From: an uncultured Collinsella sp.
GTDB lineage: Bacteria > Actinomycetota > Coriobacteriia > Coriobacteriales > Coriobacteriaceae
Reading direction: 5' to 3'
DNA length: 63,834 nt
Assembly: GCA_902462065.1 (NCBI GenBank)
Contig: CABQAK010000006.1
Span: 1 to 63,834, forward strand
Shown here one piece after another: positions 14,911-23,987 of this stretch; positions within the stretch are counted from its first letter, which is position 1, and every line of letters starts with the position of its first letter. The position numbers were made by a program, and so were the translations under genes. The notes under the pieces were generated by a model. That model was not told the origin of the DNA and ran no database searches. It saw only the letters and a program-made list of their open reading frames with translations.

Positions 14911-17238
14911 TTAAGCGGAAACTGCGGCGGAAGCAGTGTTGGTCTCGTCCTCGTCGGTCCAAGCGTGCTTGGGCATGGGACGGAAAATCTGGAAGAGCAT
15001 CGCAACCAGCAGCACGATGGCCACAATCGTCCAGAAACCAAACTGACCCAGAACAAGCAGGTTGTAGAACTGGTTGATGAACAGGCCGATAACCCAAGCG
15101 AAGGCGCACTCGTAGCCGATGGCAATCGCAGTCCACTTGCCGGAATCCATCTGGTTGCGGATAGTGCCCATAGCGGCAAAGCACGGAGCGCACAGCAGGT
15201 TGAACGCACCAAAGGCAACGCAAGCGCCCATGGTCGGGAACATGCCGGCGAACGCGGTCCACAGGCTCGGGTCAGTCTCGCCGGCGTCGGCGACGGACAG
15301 CAGCGAGCCAGCGGTGGCGACGACGTTCTCCTTGGCGACAAGGCCAGAGACGGTCAGCGCAGTTGCCTGCCAGGTGCTAAAGCCGAGCGGGGCGAAGATC
15401 CAGGCGACCAGGTTGCCCAGCATGGCAAGCACGGAGTAGTCCATGAACTCCTCGGGGATGCCGTCCATCGCAGGCAGGAAGCCAAAGGAACCGTTGTAGC
15501 TACCAAAGTTGGACAGGAACCAAACCACGACGGTGGACGCGAAGATGACCGTGCCAGCCTTCTTGATAAAGGCCCAGCAGCGCTCCCACACATGCAGCGC
15601 CCAAGAGCGGATCGCCGGGAAGTGGTAGGCGGGAAGTTCCATAACGAACGGCGTCGGGCGACCGGCAAAGAGCTTGGTCTTCTTGAGCATGAGGCCCGAG
15701 GCGATGACGGCAAAGACGCCCAGGAAGTAGAAGAGCGGGCTGATCCACGCGGCGGTGGTGGAAGAATCGCCGATGATGGAACCCATGAGCAGGGCAATGA
15801 TCGGCAGCTTGGCGCCACAGGGGATGAACGTGGTGGTCATGACCGTCATGCGGCGGTCCTTCTCGTTCTCGATGGTCTTGGTGGCCATGACGCCGGGGAC
15901 GCCGCAGCCCGAGGACACGAGCATGGGGATGAAGGACTTACCGGACAGGCCAAAGCGGCGGAACACGCGGTCCATGATGAAGGCGACGCGGGCCATGTAG
16001 CCGCAATCCTCCAGGAAGGACAGCATCACGAACAGCAGGAACATCTGCGGCACAAAGCCGAAGATGGCGCCCAGGCCGCCGACGATACCGTCACAGACCA
16101 GCGAATCGACAAGGCCACCGTCCTCGGTGCCGCCCGCCACGAGGGCGTCGTGCACCATGGTGGTAATACCGGGAACATAGGGGCCGTACTGCGCCGGGTC
16201 AACCGAGTCGGCATCGTCGCCCGCAGCCTCGACGGCTGCATCGTAGGCGTCGCGGCCCTGACCAAGCACATACCAACCGTCGGTGCCAAAGAGCTGGTCG
16301 TTGGTGAAGTCGGTCACCGTGCCGCCCAAGGTAGAAACGGCGATGAAGTACACGCAGAACATGATGACCACAAAGATCGGCAGGCCCAGGATACGGTTGG
16401 TAACCACGCGGTCGATCTTCTCGGAGGTGCTCATCTTTGCCGGAGCCTTGGTGAGGCACTCGTCAATGATATGGGCAATCACGCCGTAACGCTCGCCGGT
16501 GATGATGGACTCGGCGTCGTCGTCGCAGTCCTGCTCGCACTGGGCGACCAGCTGCTCCACGCGAGCGGCCTTCTCCTTGGTGAGGTTGATGAGCTTGCAG
16601 GCGTCCGCGTCGCGCTCAAACAGCTTGACGGCGTAGTAGCGACGCTTGTTAGCAGGAACGCTGGCCGGCAGGTTGTTCTCGATGTGGTCCAGAACGTCCT
16701 CGATGGAGGAATCGAACTTATGCTCCGGCACCTGACCCTTAGAAGCAGCGGACTTCTTGACCTGCTCGAACAGCTCCTTGATACCCTTGTTCTTAAGAGC
16801 CGAGATCATCATAACCGGGCAGCCGAGCTTCTTGGAGAGCTTGTCCGTGTCGATTTTATCGCCGTTCTTCTCGACCAAGTCGGCCATGTTGAGGGCAACG
16901 ACCACGGGCAGGCCGGTCTCGATAACCTGAAGCGCCAGGTACAGGTTACGCTCGAGGTTGGTGGCGTCGACCACCTGGACGACAACATCGGGCTCGCCGC
17001 TCATGAGGTAATCGCGCGAGCATTGCTCCTCGGGGCTGTAGGGGGAAAGCGAGTAGATGCCGGGGAGGTCCGTGATGGTAACGTTCTTGTCACTCAGGAG
17101 CTTGGCTTCCTTTTTCTCAACCGTAACACCAGGCCAGTTGCCAACATAACCGTTGGCGCCGGTGATCAGGTTGAAAAGCGTGGTCTTGCCGCAGTTGGGG
17201 TTACCCGCCAGCGCGACATGGATCTGAGAATCCGCCAT
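14911..17238 (-). CDS. feoB: Ferrous iron transporter FeoB
   Basis: 775 residues, full length. The cytosolic G domain (1-165) has GNPNCGKT, the switch Thr in GVTVEKKE, DLPG (G3) and NMAD (G4); then a helical GDI domain (170-260) and about ten membrane segments with two Gate motifs (CGVPGVMATKTI; CAPCFAAMGTI). It imports Fe2+ across the cytoplasmic membrane. AAGGA precedes ATG 17238. It follows two feoA genes in an operon and is separated from the nearer by 120 bases containing a dyad. Confidence 0.97.
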   Translation of the reverse strand: MADSQIHVALAGNPNCGKTTLFNLITGANGYVGNWPGVTVEKKEAKLLSDKNVTITDLPGIYSLSPYSPEEQCSRDYLMSGEPDVVVQVVDATNLERNLYLALQVIETGLPVVVALNMADLVEKNGDKIDTDKLSKKLGCPVMMISALKNKGIKELFEQVKKSAASKGQVPEHKFDSSIEDVLDHIENNLPASVPANKRRYYAVKLFERDADACKLINLTKEKAARVEQLVAQCEQDCDDDAESIITGERYGVIAHIIDECLTKAPAKMSTSEKIDRVVTNRILGLPIFVVIMFCVYFIAVSTLGGTVTDFTNDQLFGTDGWYVLGQGRDAYDAAVEAAGDDADSVDPAQYGPYVPGITTMVHDALVAGGTEDGGLVDSLVCDGIVGGLGAIFGFVPQMFLLFVMLSFLEDCGYMARVAFIMDRVFRRFGLSGKSFIPMLVSSGCGVPGVMATKTIENEKDRRMTVMTTTFIPCGAKLPIIALLMGSIIGDSSTTAAWISPLFYFLGVFAVIASGLMLKKTKLFAGRPTPFVMELPAYHFPAIRSWALHVWERCWAFIKKAGTVIFASTVVVWFLSNFGSYNGSFGFLPAMDGIPEEFMDYSVLAMLGNLVAWIFAPLGFSTWQATALTVSGLVAKENVVATAGSLLSVADAGETDPSLWTAFAGMFPTMGACVAFGAFNLLCAPCFAAMGTIRNQMDSGKWTAIAIGYECAFAWVIGLFINQFYNLLVLGQFGFWTIVAIVLLVAMLFQIFRPMPKHAWTDEDETNTASAAVSA

Positions 17239-17313
17239 TCAATCCTTCTTCCTTGTGTGCCCGCGCTGCTTTCTCCGCGCGGGCTGGATAATGTGCTTCA
17301 AAGTTGCTGCATT

Positions 17314-17333
17314 AAGTTAGAAATACCTAACTT
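17314..17333 (-). promoter_or_regulatory. Dyad before feoB
   Basis: AAGTTAG at 17314-17320 and CTAACTT at 17327-17333 form a 7-bp dyad with a six-base spacer in the gap between feoA and feoB. TTAG/CTAA half sites are characteristic of DtxR/IdeR-type iron repressors, so an internal iron-controlled promoter is possible. Confidence 0.4.
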
Positions 17334-17361
17334 TACCTGCAGAAATACACGCCGCGAGCCC

Positions 17362-17583
17362 TTACTGGACCTCGACGACGGCCGCCTCCTCCTTGCGGAT
17401 GGAAAGCTCGTAGCCGCGCACGTTGATCTCGACCGGATCACCGAGCGGTGCAACCTTCACGACCTTGAACGAAGTGCCCTTGATGAGCCCCAGGTCCATA
17501 AGGTGGCGGCGAAGCGCACCCTCACCGTGAAGCTTGACGATGGTAGAGCTCTCGCCCACCTTAACGTCACCCAACGTCTTCAT
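17362..17583 (-). CDS. feoA: FeoA-family SH3-like protein
   Basis: 73 residues with the FeoA pattern: KLHGEGALRRHLMDLGLIKGTSFKVVKVAPLGDPVEINVRG split over the small beta barrel, ending in a short strand (AAVVEVQ). FeoA proteins bind FeoB's cytosolic part and are needed for iron(II) uptake. It lies between the other feoA and feoB on the same strand, 39 bases after the former. Confidence 0.93.
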   Translation of the reverse strand: MKTLGDVKVGESSTIVKLHGEGALRRHLMDLGLIKGTSFKVVKVAPLGDPVEINVRGYELSIRKEEAAVVEVQ

Positions 17584-17622
17584 CCTCTTGTCCCCCTTTC
17601 GGTTTTTATGAAATGCTGCTGA

Positions 17623-17865
17623 CTAACCGACGGTCATGATGTGCATGGCAACCTTGGAATCGATGCCAAAGCGTGCGCCCAGCACCGTGACGATGATATT
17701 GGCACCACTCGAGCTCACCACGTGGATTTCGTTGCCCTCGACAAAGCCGAGGTCCTTGAGGTGGTGTTTCATGTCCTCATTGCCCTTTACACGAGACACG
17801 CGCACGGTTTCGCCCGCTTTTACCATCGAAAGCGGCATTGCCGGCATCTGCGGTCCGCAAGACAT
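17623..17865 (-). CDS. feoA: Second FeoA-family protein
   Basis: 80 residues, same fold as its neighbour (VKGNEDMKHHLKDLGFVEGNEI, VTVLGARFGIDSKVAM) with a short extra N-terminus (MSCGPQMPAMPLSM) that contains a cysteine. AGGAG lies seven bases before ATG 17865. First gene of the feo operon. Two tandem FeoA proteins before FeoB are common in anaerobic Gram-positives; the two are clearly diverged from each other, so they probably have distinct tasks. Confidence 0.92.
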   Translation of the reverse strand: MSCGPQMPAMPLSMVKAGETVRVSRVKGNEDMKHHLKDLGFVEGNEIHVVSSSGANIIVTVLGARFGIDSKVAMHIMTVG

Positions 17866-17907
17866 GAGTGGCTCCTAACGTCAGTTCGTCCTCAACATCG
17901 ACGCGAT

Positions 17908-17961
17908 AAAAGTTAACCACGCCTATGTTCGCTTTAGTAAACTAACACGTGGTTAACTTTT
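17908..17961 (-). promoter_or_regulatory. Probable feo operator/promoter region
   Basis: A perfect 14-bp inverted repeat (17908-17921 with 17948-17961, core GTTAACCACG) encloses TTTAGTAAACTAA at 17933-17945, which has TTAG/CTAA halves as in DtxR/IdeR iron boxes. It lies 43-96 bases before the first feoA start codon, where an iron-responsive repressor would be expected. Confidence 0.5.
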
Positions 17962-18010
17962 TGGAAAGGGTCCCCATTCAGATTTCGAAAAAGTTTCCTA
18001 TACGAAACAA

Positions 18011-18049
18011 AAGAGGCACCGCAAAGACCATCTCTTTGCGGTGCCTCTT
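18011..18049 (-). terminator. Terminator of the HPr gene
   Basis: Seventeen-bp perfect stem (18011-18027 with 18033-18049), five-base loop, followed on the minus strand by TTGTTT. It separates the HPr transcript from the feo promoter. Confidence 0.85.
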
Positions 18050-18099
18050 GATGCCAATGAATGCGACAAAGGGACCGTCCCCTTGCAACATTGTTGTGG

Positions 18100-18348
18100 T
18101 TAAAGCGAGAGGTTTCTGATCGACGTGACGCAGGAAGCCTCATCCACGCCCGAAACGCGGAACACGATATCCTCGCCGCACTCGCCGTAAAGAGCCATCA
18201 GGCCCATCACGTCGCGACCGTCGGTATGGCGATCGCCGATGCTGACTGACACGTCGCTACGATGCTTGGCAATGATGTCATAGAGCAGCGCAACCGGGCG
18301 GGCATGTAGTCCCAACGGATCTTTAATCGTCTTTGTAAACTCGACCAT
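18100..18348 (-). CDS. HPr-like phosphocarrier protein with Asp at position 46
   Basis: 82 residues, standard HPr length. The phosphorylated histidine is His15 in GLHARP. The second conserved site, normally Ser46 in SIMGLMSL, is Asp46 (RDVMGLMAL), so it cannot be phosphorylated by HPr kinase and might imitate the seryl-phosphorylated state. GGAGGGG precedes ATG 18348. It is a single-gene unit; no enzyme I gene is present nearby. It could be the general phosphotransferase HPr or a Crh-like paralogue with a regulatory role. Confidence 0.88.
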   Translation of the reverse strand: MVEFTKTIKDPLGLHARPVALLYDIIAKHRSDVSVSIGDRHTDGRDVMGLMALYGECGEDIVFRVSGVDEASCVTSIRNLSL

Positions 18349-18461
18349 GTCCCCTCCCGCGGCATCGCACATTCGGCCGGCAAAACCCAGCCACGTGGTA
18401 GTTATTGTAGCGTTAGATGCCTGCCGAGGGCCCCTCCGGATACCCCGTGGGCAAAAAGTGG

Positions 18462-18651
18462 CAAATATGAGTACTGTCACCAATTTAGTAGCAGCAAAAT
18501 CGAGAGCCATTTGCCTACTTTGAGCGATTTGAAGAGGTTAAAAGCCGTCAAACGCCCTTTAAAGGGGGTTAGATAAATTGATTTTAAGCCCATTTTCGCT
18601 CAGGACAGGACGAAAAATATGCCACCTCTTTTGCAACAGTACTCATATTTG
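18462..18651. repeat. 190-bp segment bounded by 16-bp inverted repeats
   Basis: CAAATATGAGTACTGT at 18462-18477 is exactly inverted at 18636-18651. The interior contains no gene. It fills most of the gap 18349-18690 between the HPr and transporter genes and has the form of a small inverted-repeat element. Confidence 0.5.
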
Positions 18652-18690
18652 GCATTTTTTGAACACGGGGGCCAAAACCATGCCCCAAAA

Positions 18691-18723
18691 CACAAAAGGA
18701 GGGGCCTCGTAAGGCCCCTCCTT
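18691..18723 (-). terminator. Terminator of the APC transporter gene
   Basis: Twelve-bp perfect stem (18696-18707 with 18712-18723), loop of four, followed by TTTGTG on the minus strand. Confidence 0.85.
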
Positions 18724-18770
18724 AGGAAAGGGAATCGATTTATTCCACAGCCGTAGATTAATCCTAGCCG

Positions 18771-20234
18771 CTACTCCATCATGTCGAGGACGGAAGGGCG
18801 AAGCTCGTTCTCGGCGGCCTCGGGATCGGTCTCGCGCAGGCGGTTGATGTAGCGGTTGTACCACATCACGGCAAGGCCCAGGAAGACAACCACGCCGCCA
18901 ACGTTGTAGACCAGCGTCAGCCACAGCGGCTGATCGAGCGGAATGGTGCCGCAGATAAGCACGAAGCAGAAGACCGCAAGCAGAAATGCAGCAATGACCA
19001 GGCCAAAGGCACGCGAACCCATGCGGAAGCCACGGGGAGCAGCGTCGAAGTTCTTGCGCAGCATAAAGTAGGCAAGCAGGATCAGCAGCGGCGGGAGCAG
19101 AGCGGTGGCAGCCGTCATGTTGGTGACGATCATGAGCAGGTCGTCGAGGTTACCGGAGCCCAGGGCCGGGATGATCAGGATGGGGACGACGATGGCGAAC
19201 TGCAGCCAGGCAGCGCGGGCAGGAATGCCGTGCTCGTTGAGCTCGACGATCTTGCTACCAAAGACGCCCTTGGGGATCTCGGTGAAGAACACCTTGATGG
19301 GAGCGGAGGTCCACATCATGAGGGAGCCCAGCGTAGCGGCGAGAAGGATCAGGCCGATGACGCGCGTAGACACTTCCATGGGAATGCCAAAGTGGGCAAA
19401 GACAGCGCCGAACACGTCGAAGATGCCGGTGGAGATGGCAACGCCGCCCTCGGGGATGAACAGGTTAACCAGCAGCGAAGCGCCTGCATACAGAAGGCCG
19501 ATAGTCAGGCCGGCGATAACGACGGTGCGCACGAAGGCCTTGACGCCGCCCTTAAGGTCGTTAAGGAACACGCCGACGGACTCAGCGCCGCCAACGCCCT
19601 GGATGATCCAGGCAAGCGTACCGAAGAAGCCCCACATAGTGGCGAAGTTGCTCATGTCGGGAGCCATGTTGGCGGGAGTAGGAGCCGTAGCGAACTCAAC
19701 GCCGCCAAAGGCAGCAGCCAGGGACAGCAGGATGAACACGGCAGTCAGGCCGAGAGCCGCGGTCGAACCGAAGGAGGAAATAGAGCCGATCCACTTAGCG
19801 CCCTTGGTCGAAACCCACGTGGCAATAGCAAAGACGACAATCTCAATAATGGTGATCCACAGCTGCGAAAGCTCAGCATTGGCACCAAAGAACACGTAGC
19901 TCGCGTAGATGATGACATTGGGCAGGACGGATGCAAAGTAGAACAGGTTAACGAACCAGTAGCTAAATGCCGTCAGGAACGCCCAGCGGCCGCCCATCGA
20001 GGTCTTGACCCAGGCGTACACGCCCGACTCGGAGTCCTTGTTAAGGCCGACGAACTCGGCGGTAACCAGGGTATAGGGGACAAAGTACAAAAGCGTGGCA
20101 AAGAAGAACGACGGCGCAGCTGCCAAGCCGATGGCCGCGTTGTTGTTGATGATGTTCTTGATACCGAACACGGCGGCAACCGTCATGCCCAGCAGAGCGA
20201 ACGAACCGATCGTTCCTCGTTTTTCAGAGCTCAT
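18771..20234 (-). CDS. APC-superfamily amino acid permease
   Basis: 487 residues from ATG 20234 (GGGAGGG upstream). Twelve to thirteen hydrophobic segments begin with GSFALLGMTVAAVFGIKNI, the APC helix-1 signature, and NKDSESGVYAWVKTSMGG is the conserved loop. The closest recognisable type is the glutamate:GABA antiporter/YjeM group. It would import or exchange an amino acid at the cytoplasmic membrane. It stands alone behind its own terminator; the gap to ebgC (20235-20387) has a weak inverted repeat at 20312-20353. Confidence 0.88.
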   Translation of the reverse strand: MSSEKRGTIGSFALLGMTVAAVFGIKNIINNNAAIGLAAAPSFFFATLLYFVPYTLVTAEFVGLNKDSESGVYAWVKTSMGGRWAFLTAFSYWFVNLFYFASVLPNVIIYASYVFFGANAELSQLWITIIEIVVFAIATWVSTKGAKWIGSISSFGSTAALGLTAVFILLSLAAAFGGVEFATAPTPANMAPDMSNFATMWGFFGTLAWIIQGVGGAESVGVFLNDLKGGVKAFVRTVVIAGLTIGLLYAGASLLVNLFIPEGGVAISTGIFDVFGAVFAHFGIPMEVSTRVIGLILLAATLGSLMMWTSAPIKVFFTEIPKGVFGSKIVELNEHGIPARAAWLQFAIVVPILIIPALGSGNLDDLLMIVTNMTAATALLPPLLILLAYFMLRKNFDAAPRGFRMGSRAFGLVIAAFLLAVFCFVLICGTIPLDQPLWLTLVYNVGGVVVFLGLAVMWYNRYINRLRETDPEAAENELRPSVLDMME

Positions 20235-20387
20235 AAGCCCTCCCAATCATCCGTTATATCTCATCTAAAACCGTCCGGACTGCAAGTGCAAACACGGACG
20301 GCGCACCTGCTAAGGGGAATGGGGAAAAGGGAGTCAACAAAGCCATCCCCCTTAACGGCGCGAAGCAAACGTCCAGGTGGACGAATA

Positions 20388-20843
20388 CTACTTGTTGGGG
20401 AAGGAATATCCTTCAACCGTCACGTGCAGCACCACGACGCGGGGATCCGTGGCATCGGACACGACACGGTATGCCTCGTCAATTTCGACGACGGCAACGC
20501 CGCCGGCGGGAATCGTCACGGTCTCCCCCGTACCCTCAAAGCGCTCACGATCATCGATATCGCTGTAGGCGCGGGCGCAGGTGAGGCCTCCCTTGGGGGC
20601 AACCTCGACGGTCAGGTCGCCGTCGAGCGGAGCGAGCACGGCATGGTAGCGACGGTGACCGACTAGATCGGCGGTAGCCGCCTCGTGGGCGTTCACCCAC
20701 CAGTACACCAACGAGTCGCCGATGGAGTAAGCCACGTCGTGCTGCAGGTCGGCAACACCATCGAGCGCCTGTCCGGTACGCATCCACTTCTTGACGGACT
20801 TCATCTGAGCGTCGAAATCGGCGCGCGAGTTAAAGACATGCAT
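20388..20843 (-). CDS. ebgC: EbgC-like YhcH/YjgK/YiaL family protein (beta-galactosidase small subunit)
   Basis: 151 residues. The order of conserved pieces matches EbgC: KKWMRTGQALDGV, HDVAYSIGDSLVYW, GHRRYHAVL, EIDEAYRVVSD and VVVLHVTVEGY. In E. coli, EbgC is required with EbgA for full evolved beta-galactosidase activity. It begins three bases after the ebgA stop (gap 20844-20846), so the two are translationally linked. The family is a cupin fold with a metal-binding site. Confidence 0.92.
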   Translation of the reverse strand: MHVFNSRADFDAQMKSVKKWMRTGQALDGVADLQHDVAYSIGDSLVYWWVNAHEAATADLVGHRRYHAVLAPLDGDLTVEVAPKGGLTCARAYSDIDDRERFEGTGETVTIPAGGVAVVEIDEAYRVVSDATDPRVVVLHVTVEGYSFPNK

Positions 20844-20846
20844 GGC

Positions 20847-23800
20847 TTATGCCTCCTTAATGGGTGCCAGCGCCTGAGCCAGATCGGCAGACGTCAGCGG
20901 TCGCAGGGACACCTCAAAGCTGAAGCTCTCAAAACGGGTGCGATAGGAATCGAGCACCTCGGAACCCCAAGAGTTCGAGCCAAGGCCGAGCAGTTGGTCG
21001 TTGATGTTGACCGTGACCGTATCGCCCTTGACAAGGTCGTAGACGTGCTTGGCGTTATCGATGGCCTCGCAGCTATAGGGCCATGCCGAGAACGAGAACG
21101 GGTTGGAAGCGGCGTCGCTCGGACGCGTCACGACCAGACCGTCACCGTGGCTGGAGCGCAGGGCAACCCAGCGGGTACCCTCGCGGTTGGCGCAGTCCTG
21201 AGGCATAACGTAAGGCGTGAACATGTCGTCGACCGTGGTGCGGTAATGACCGACCGGGTTGGCGCGCAGCGAGTCCGGATAGTTCTCGCCCGGACCGTGG
21301 CCATACCACTCGACGGCACGATCGCAACCGGGGACTTCGAAGGAGATGCCGATGCGCGGGATGATATCCGAGTAATCGCCATAGGGCTCGCCGGAAACCT
21401 TGAGGTCGACACGACCGCTCGGAAGCACGGTGTAGACGAGCACGACGCGCATGCCGAACGCGCGGACGGGAGGAGCGATACGCTGGCTCACGGTCACGAC
21501 GACCGCATTGCCATCCTGCTTCCAAGAAACCTTGCGGGTAGACGTCTGCATCACATCGATGAAGTTGTCCTTCCACAGTGAGTCATACTCCTGCGCATGG
21601 TTATCGACGAGCGGATGCCAAAAACCAACCTGGGGACCAGAGGCCATGACGTCGCGGCCGGATGCCTTCCACTCGCTCACGGTACCGTTGACCTTGCTGA
21701 AGGTCAGCTCACCGTTGAGGGAGTGAATGCGGATTTCCTGCTCGGTCTCCTCGACCGTAAGCTCAGGACGAGTGGGAGCCGCGATGGCTGGCGCCGGATG
21801 GTTGGCGATGGCAAACTGGCTTGCACCCAGTTGGAACATCGGCTCGCACCAGACGTGAGCGGCCATGGTGTAGGCGTGCACGGTCAGCAGGGTCTCCCCC
21901 ACTGCGGCCTCGCGAATCACCAGCGGCAGCTGGACGGACTCGCCGGGGGCAACCGCACCGGGCATGAGCGTCTTGCGGCACACAACGTCGCCGTCCACCA
22001 GGGTCTCGGCCGACAGGCAGACATCCTCGAGGGTGGTAAACCAACGCTTGTTGGTGACGGTCAGCTCGCCTGCCTCGGCGTCATAAGCCATGCGAATCGG
22101 GCAGATGACCTGGCCATACTCAGTGAGGCCCGGACTCGGCTGCTGCCAGGGGAACACCATGCCATCGATGCAGAAGTTGCTGTTGTTGGGGTAATCGCCG
22201 TTGTCGCCACCATACATATCGTAGGCAACGCCGCCCTCGGTCACAGCAGCCAAACCGTGGTCGCACCATTCCCAGATAAACTGGCCTTGGATGCAATCCC
22301 AGCGATCGAAGACCTCCTGGTACTCGGACAGGCCTCCGGGGCCATTGCCCATGGAGTGACCGTACTCGCAGTTGATGCGCGGCTTGGGGAACGGATGCTC
22401 GCCAAAGTCGTTCATCTGCGACACACGGGAGTACATGGTGGAAATGACGTCGACGGTATCGGCGTTGCGGTCCTCCTCGTAATGGACCGGGCGACCATCG
22501 AGCTCGTGAGCCTTGGCGTACATCGCGCGGATGTTGCAGCCATAGCCGCTCTCGTTGCCCATCGACCACATAATGATGCAGGCGTGGTTGCGCTCCTGCA
22601 TCACCAGGCGCTCAATGCGGTCGACGTAGGCCGGCTCCCATGCCGGGTCGTCGGTGACCAGGGCGATATTGCCGATATTCTCGAAGCCATGGCTCTCCAT
22701 ATCGGTCTCGGCGACCAGCATGATACCGTATTCGTCGCACAGCTCGTAAAAGCGCGGGTCGTTGGCGTAGTGGGACGTGCGCACCGCGTTGATGTTGTGC
22801 TGCTTCATGAGCTCCAGGTCGCGGCGCATGCGATCGAGGCCCACGGCGCGGCCCTTGTGATCGTCGTGATCGTGGCGGTTGACGCCATGCATCTTAAAGT
22901 AGGTGCCGTTGAGGTAGATATGATTGCCCTCGACCGTCACCTCGGCAAGGCCCTGGCGATGCGTGACGTACTCGCTGACCTGGTCACCGTCGTAGACCTC
23001 AAACGTAAGGTCATAGAGGAAGGGGTCCTCGGGATTCCAGAAGTGGGCATCGGTCACGCTGCACTCGGCATGGCCGTCGACGCACTCACCTGTAGCCACC
23101 ACGTTCTCGCCATCGCCGAGTGTAAACACGACGCGGGAAGCGCCCTCGGCCACCGTATCGAGCGTGATCAGAGCGGCATCGCCCTCGCGGTGCGTGCGGA
23201 ACCTAAAGTCGACCAGGTGCGCGGCGGGACGCTGCATAAGGTACACATCGCGGAAGATGCCCGAGGCCCACCACATGTCCTGGTCCTCGATATAGCTACC
23301 ATCGCTGTACTGCAGAACCTTGACCGCAAACAGGTTGTCGCCCTCGACAAGCGCGTCGGTCACGTCGAACTCGGCAGACAGGCGCGAGCCCTTGGTCATG
23401 CCGATAAACTTGCCGTTGACGTACAGCTCGCCATAGCTCTCGATGCCGTCAAAGCGAATGATCTCGCGAGCGCCGGCAGGCACGGCGGGAAGATTGACGA
23501 TGCGCCGGTACACGCCCGTGGGATCGTCAGAGGGAACGAACGGCTGATCCACCGGGAACGGGAAACCCTCGTCGGTGTAGGCAAGGTTGCCATAACCATC
23601 CACCTGCCACAGGTGCGGAACCTCCACGTGATCCCACTCGGGCTCGTACGTGGAAAGCTCCTCGTTAGAGACGGCAGCAGGCCCCTCAAAGAGGCGGAAC
23701 TGCCACGAGCCGGACAGCTGGACAAACCCGCGCGACAGCTCGCGGCTGTACGTAGCGGCGAGATCGGCGGTCTCGTAACCCATGAAGTACGCATGGGGTG

Positions 23801-23855
23801 CCAGGCGGTTCCTGTGGGTGAGCGCTTGGTTTTCCCAATCGTTAATGGCGTCCAT
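20847..23855 (-). CDS. ebgA: Beta-galactosidase, glycoside hydrolase family 2 (EbgA/LacZ type)
   Basis: 1002 residues. Domains in order: jelly-roll sugar-binding (about 50-220), Ig-like (220-330), TIM barrel (330-620) and the C-terminal small-chain domain (730-990). The acid/base Glu is in WSMGNESGYG, the nucleophile in INCEYGHSMGN, and the substrate-binding MHGVNRHDHD is intact. It hydrolyses lactose or other beta-galactosides in the cytosol; no signal peptide is present. AAGGAG lies eight bases before ATG 23855. The adjacent EbgC partner makes EbgA the better name than LacZ. A LacI repressor is divergent with three shared operators between. Confidence 0.95.
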   Translation of the reverse strand: MDAINDWENQALTHRNRLAPHAYFMGYETADLAATYSRELSRGFVQLSGSWQFRLFEGPAAVSNEELSTYEPEWDHVEVPHLWQVDGYGNLAYTDEGFPFPVDQPFVPSDDPTGVYRRIVNLPAVPAGAREIIRFDGIESYGELYVNGKFIGMTKGSRLSAEFDVTDALVEGDNLFAVKVLQYSDGSYIEDQDMWWASGIFRDVYLMQRPAAHLVDFRFRTHREGDAALITLDTVAEGASRVVFTLGDGENVVATGECVDGHAECSVTDAHFWNPEDPFLYDLTFEVYDGDQVSEYVTHRQGLAEVTVEGNHIYLNGTYFKMHGVNRHDHDDHKGRAVGLDRMRRDLELMKQHNINAVRTSHYANDPRFYELCDEYGIMLVAETDMESHGFENIGNIALVTDDPAWEPAYVDRIERLVMQERNHACIIMWSMGNESGYGCNIRAMYAKAHELDGRPVHYEEDRNADTVDVISTMYSRVSQMNDFGEHPFPKPRINCEYGHSMGNGPGGLSEYQEVFDRWDCIQGQFIWEWCDHGLAAVTEGGVAYDMYGGDNGDYPNNSNFCIDGMVFPWQQPSPGLTEYGQVICPIRMAYDAEAGELTVTNKRWFTTLEDVCLSAETLVDGDVVCRKTLMPGAVAPGESVQLPLVIREAAVGETLLTVHAYTMAAHVWCEPMFQLGASQFAIANHPAPAIAAPTRPELTVEETEQEIRIHSLNGELTFSKVNGTVSEWKASGRDVMASGPQVGFWHPLVDNHAQEYDSLWKDNFIDVMQTSTRKVSWKQDGNAVVVTVSQRIAPPVRAFGMRVVLVYTVLPSGRVDLKVSGEPYGDYSDIIPRIGISFEVPGCDRAVEWYGHGPGENYPDSLRANPVGHYRTTVDDMFTPYVMPQDCANREGTRWVALRSSHGDGLVVTRPSDAASNPFSFSAWPYSCEAIDNAKHVYDLVKGDTVTVNINDQLLGLGSNSWGSEVLDSYRTRFESFSFEVSLRPLTSADLAQALAPIKEA

Positions 23856-23890
23856 GGTGATGCTCCTTCGTCATCGTAGTGATTCTTGTG

Positions 23891-23987
23891 CAACCGGTTG
23901 TCCTTATCTTACGGGCGATGCAAAAAACTGTGCAACCGGTTGTCCGCTGAACGGTCGATTTAGTCGGGTTAACGGTGCAACCGGTTG
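23891..23987. promoter_or_regulatory. Three CAACCGGTTG operators between ebgA and lacI-type gene
   Basis: The 10-bp palindrome CAACCGGTTG occurs at 23891-23900, 23933-23942 and 23978-23987, each in the wider context TGCAACCGGTTGT. Start-to-start spacings are 42 and 45 bp, about four helical turns, suitable for cooperative binding or looping. A half site (ACAACCG) follows at 23990. Position, symmetry and the neighbouring LacI gene make this the likely repressor target. Confidence 0.8.
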
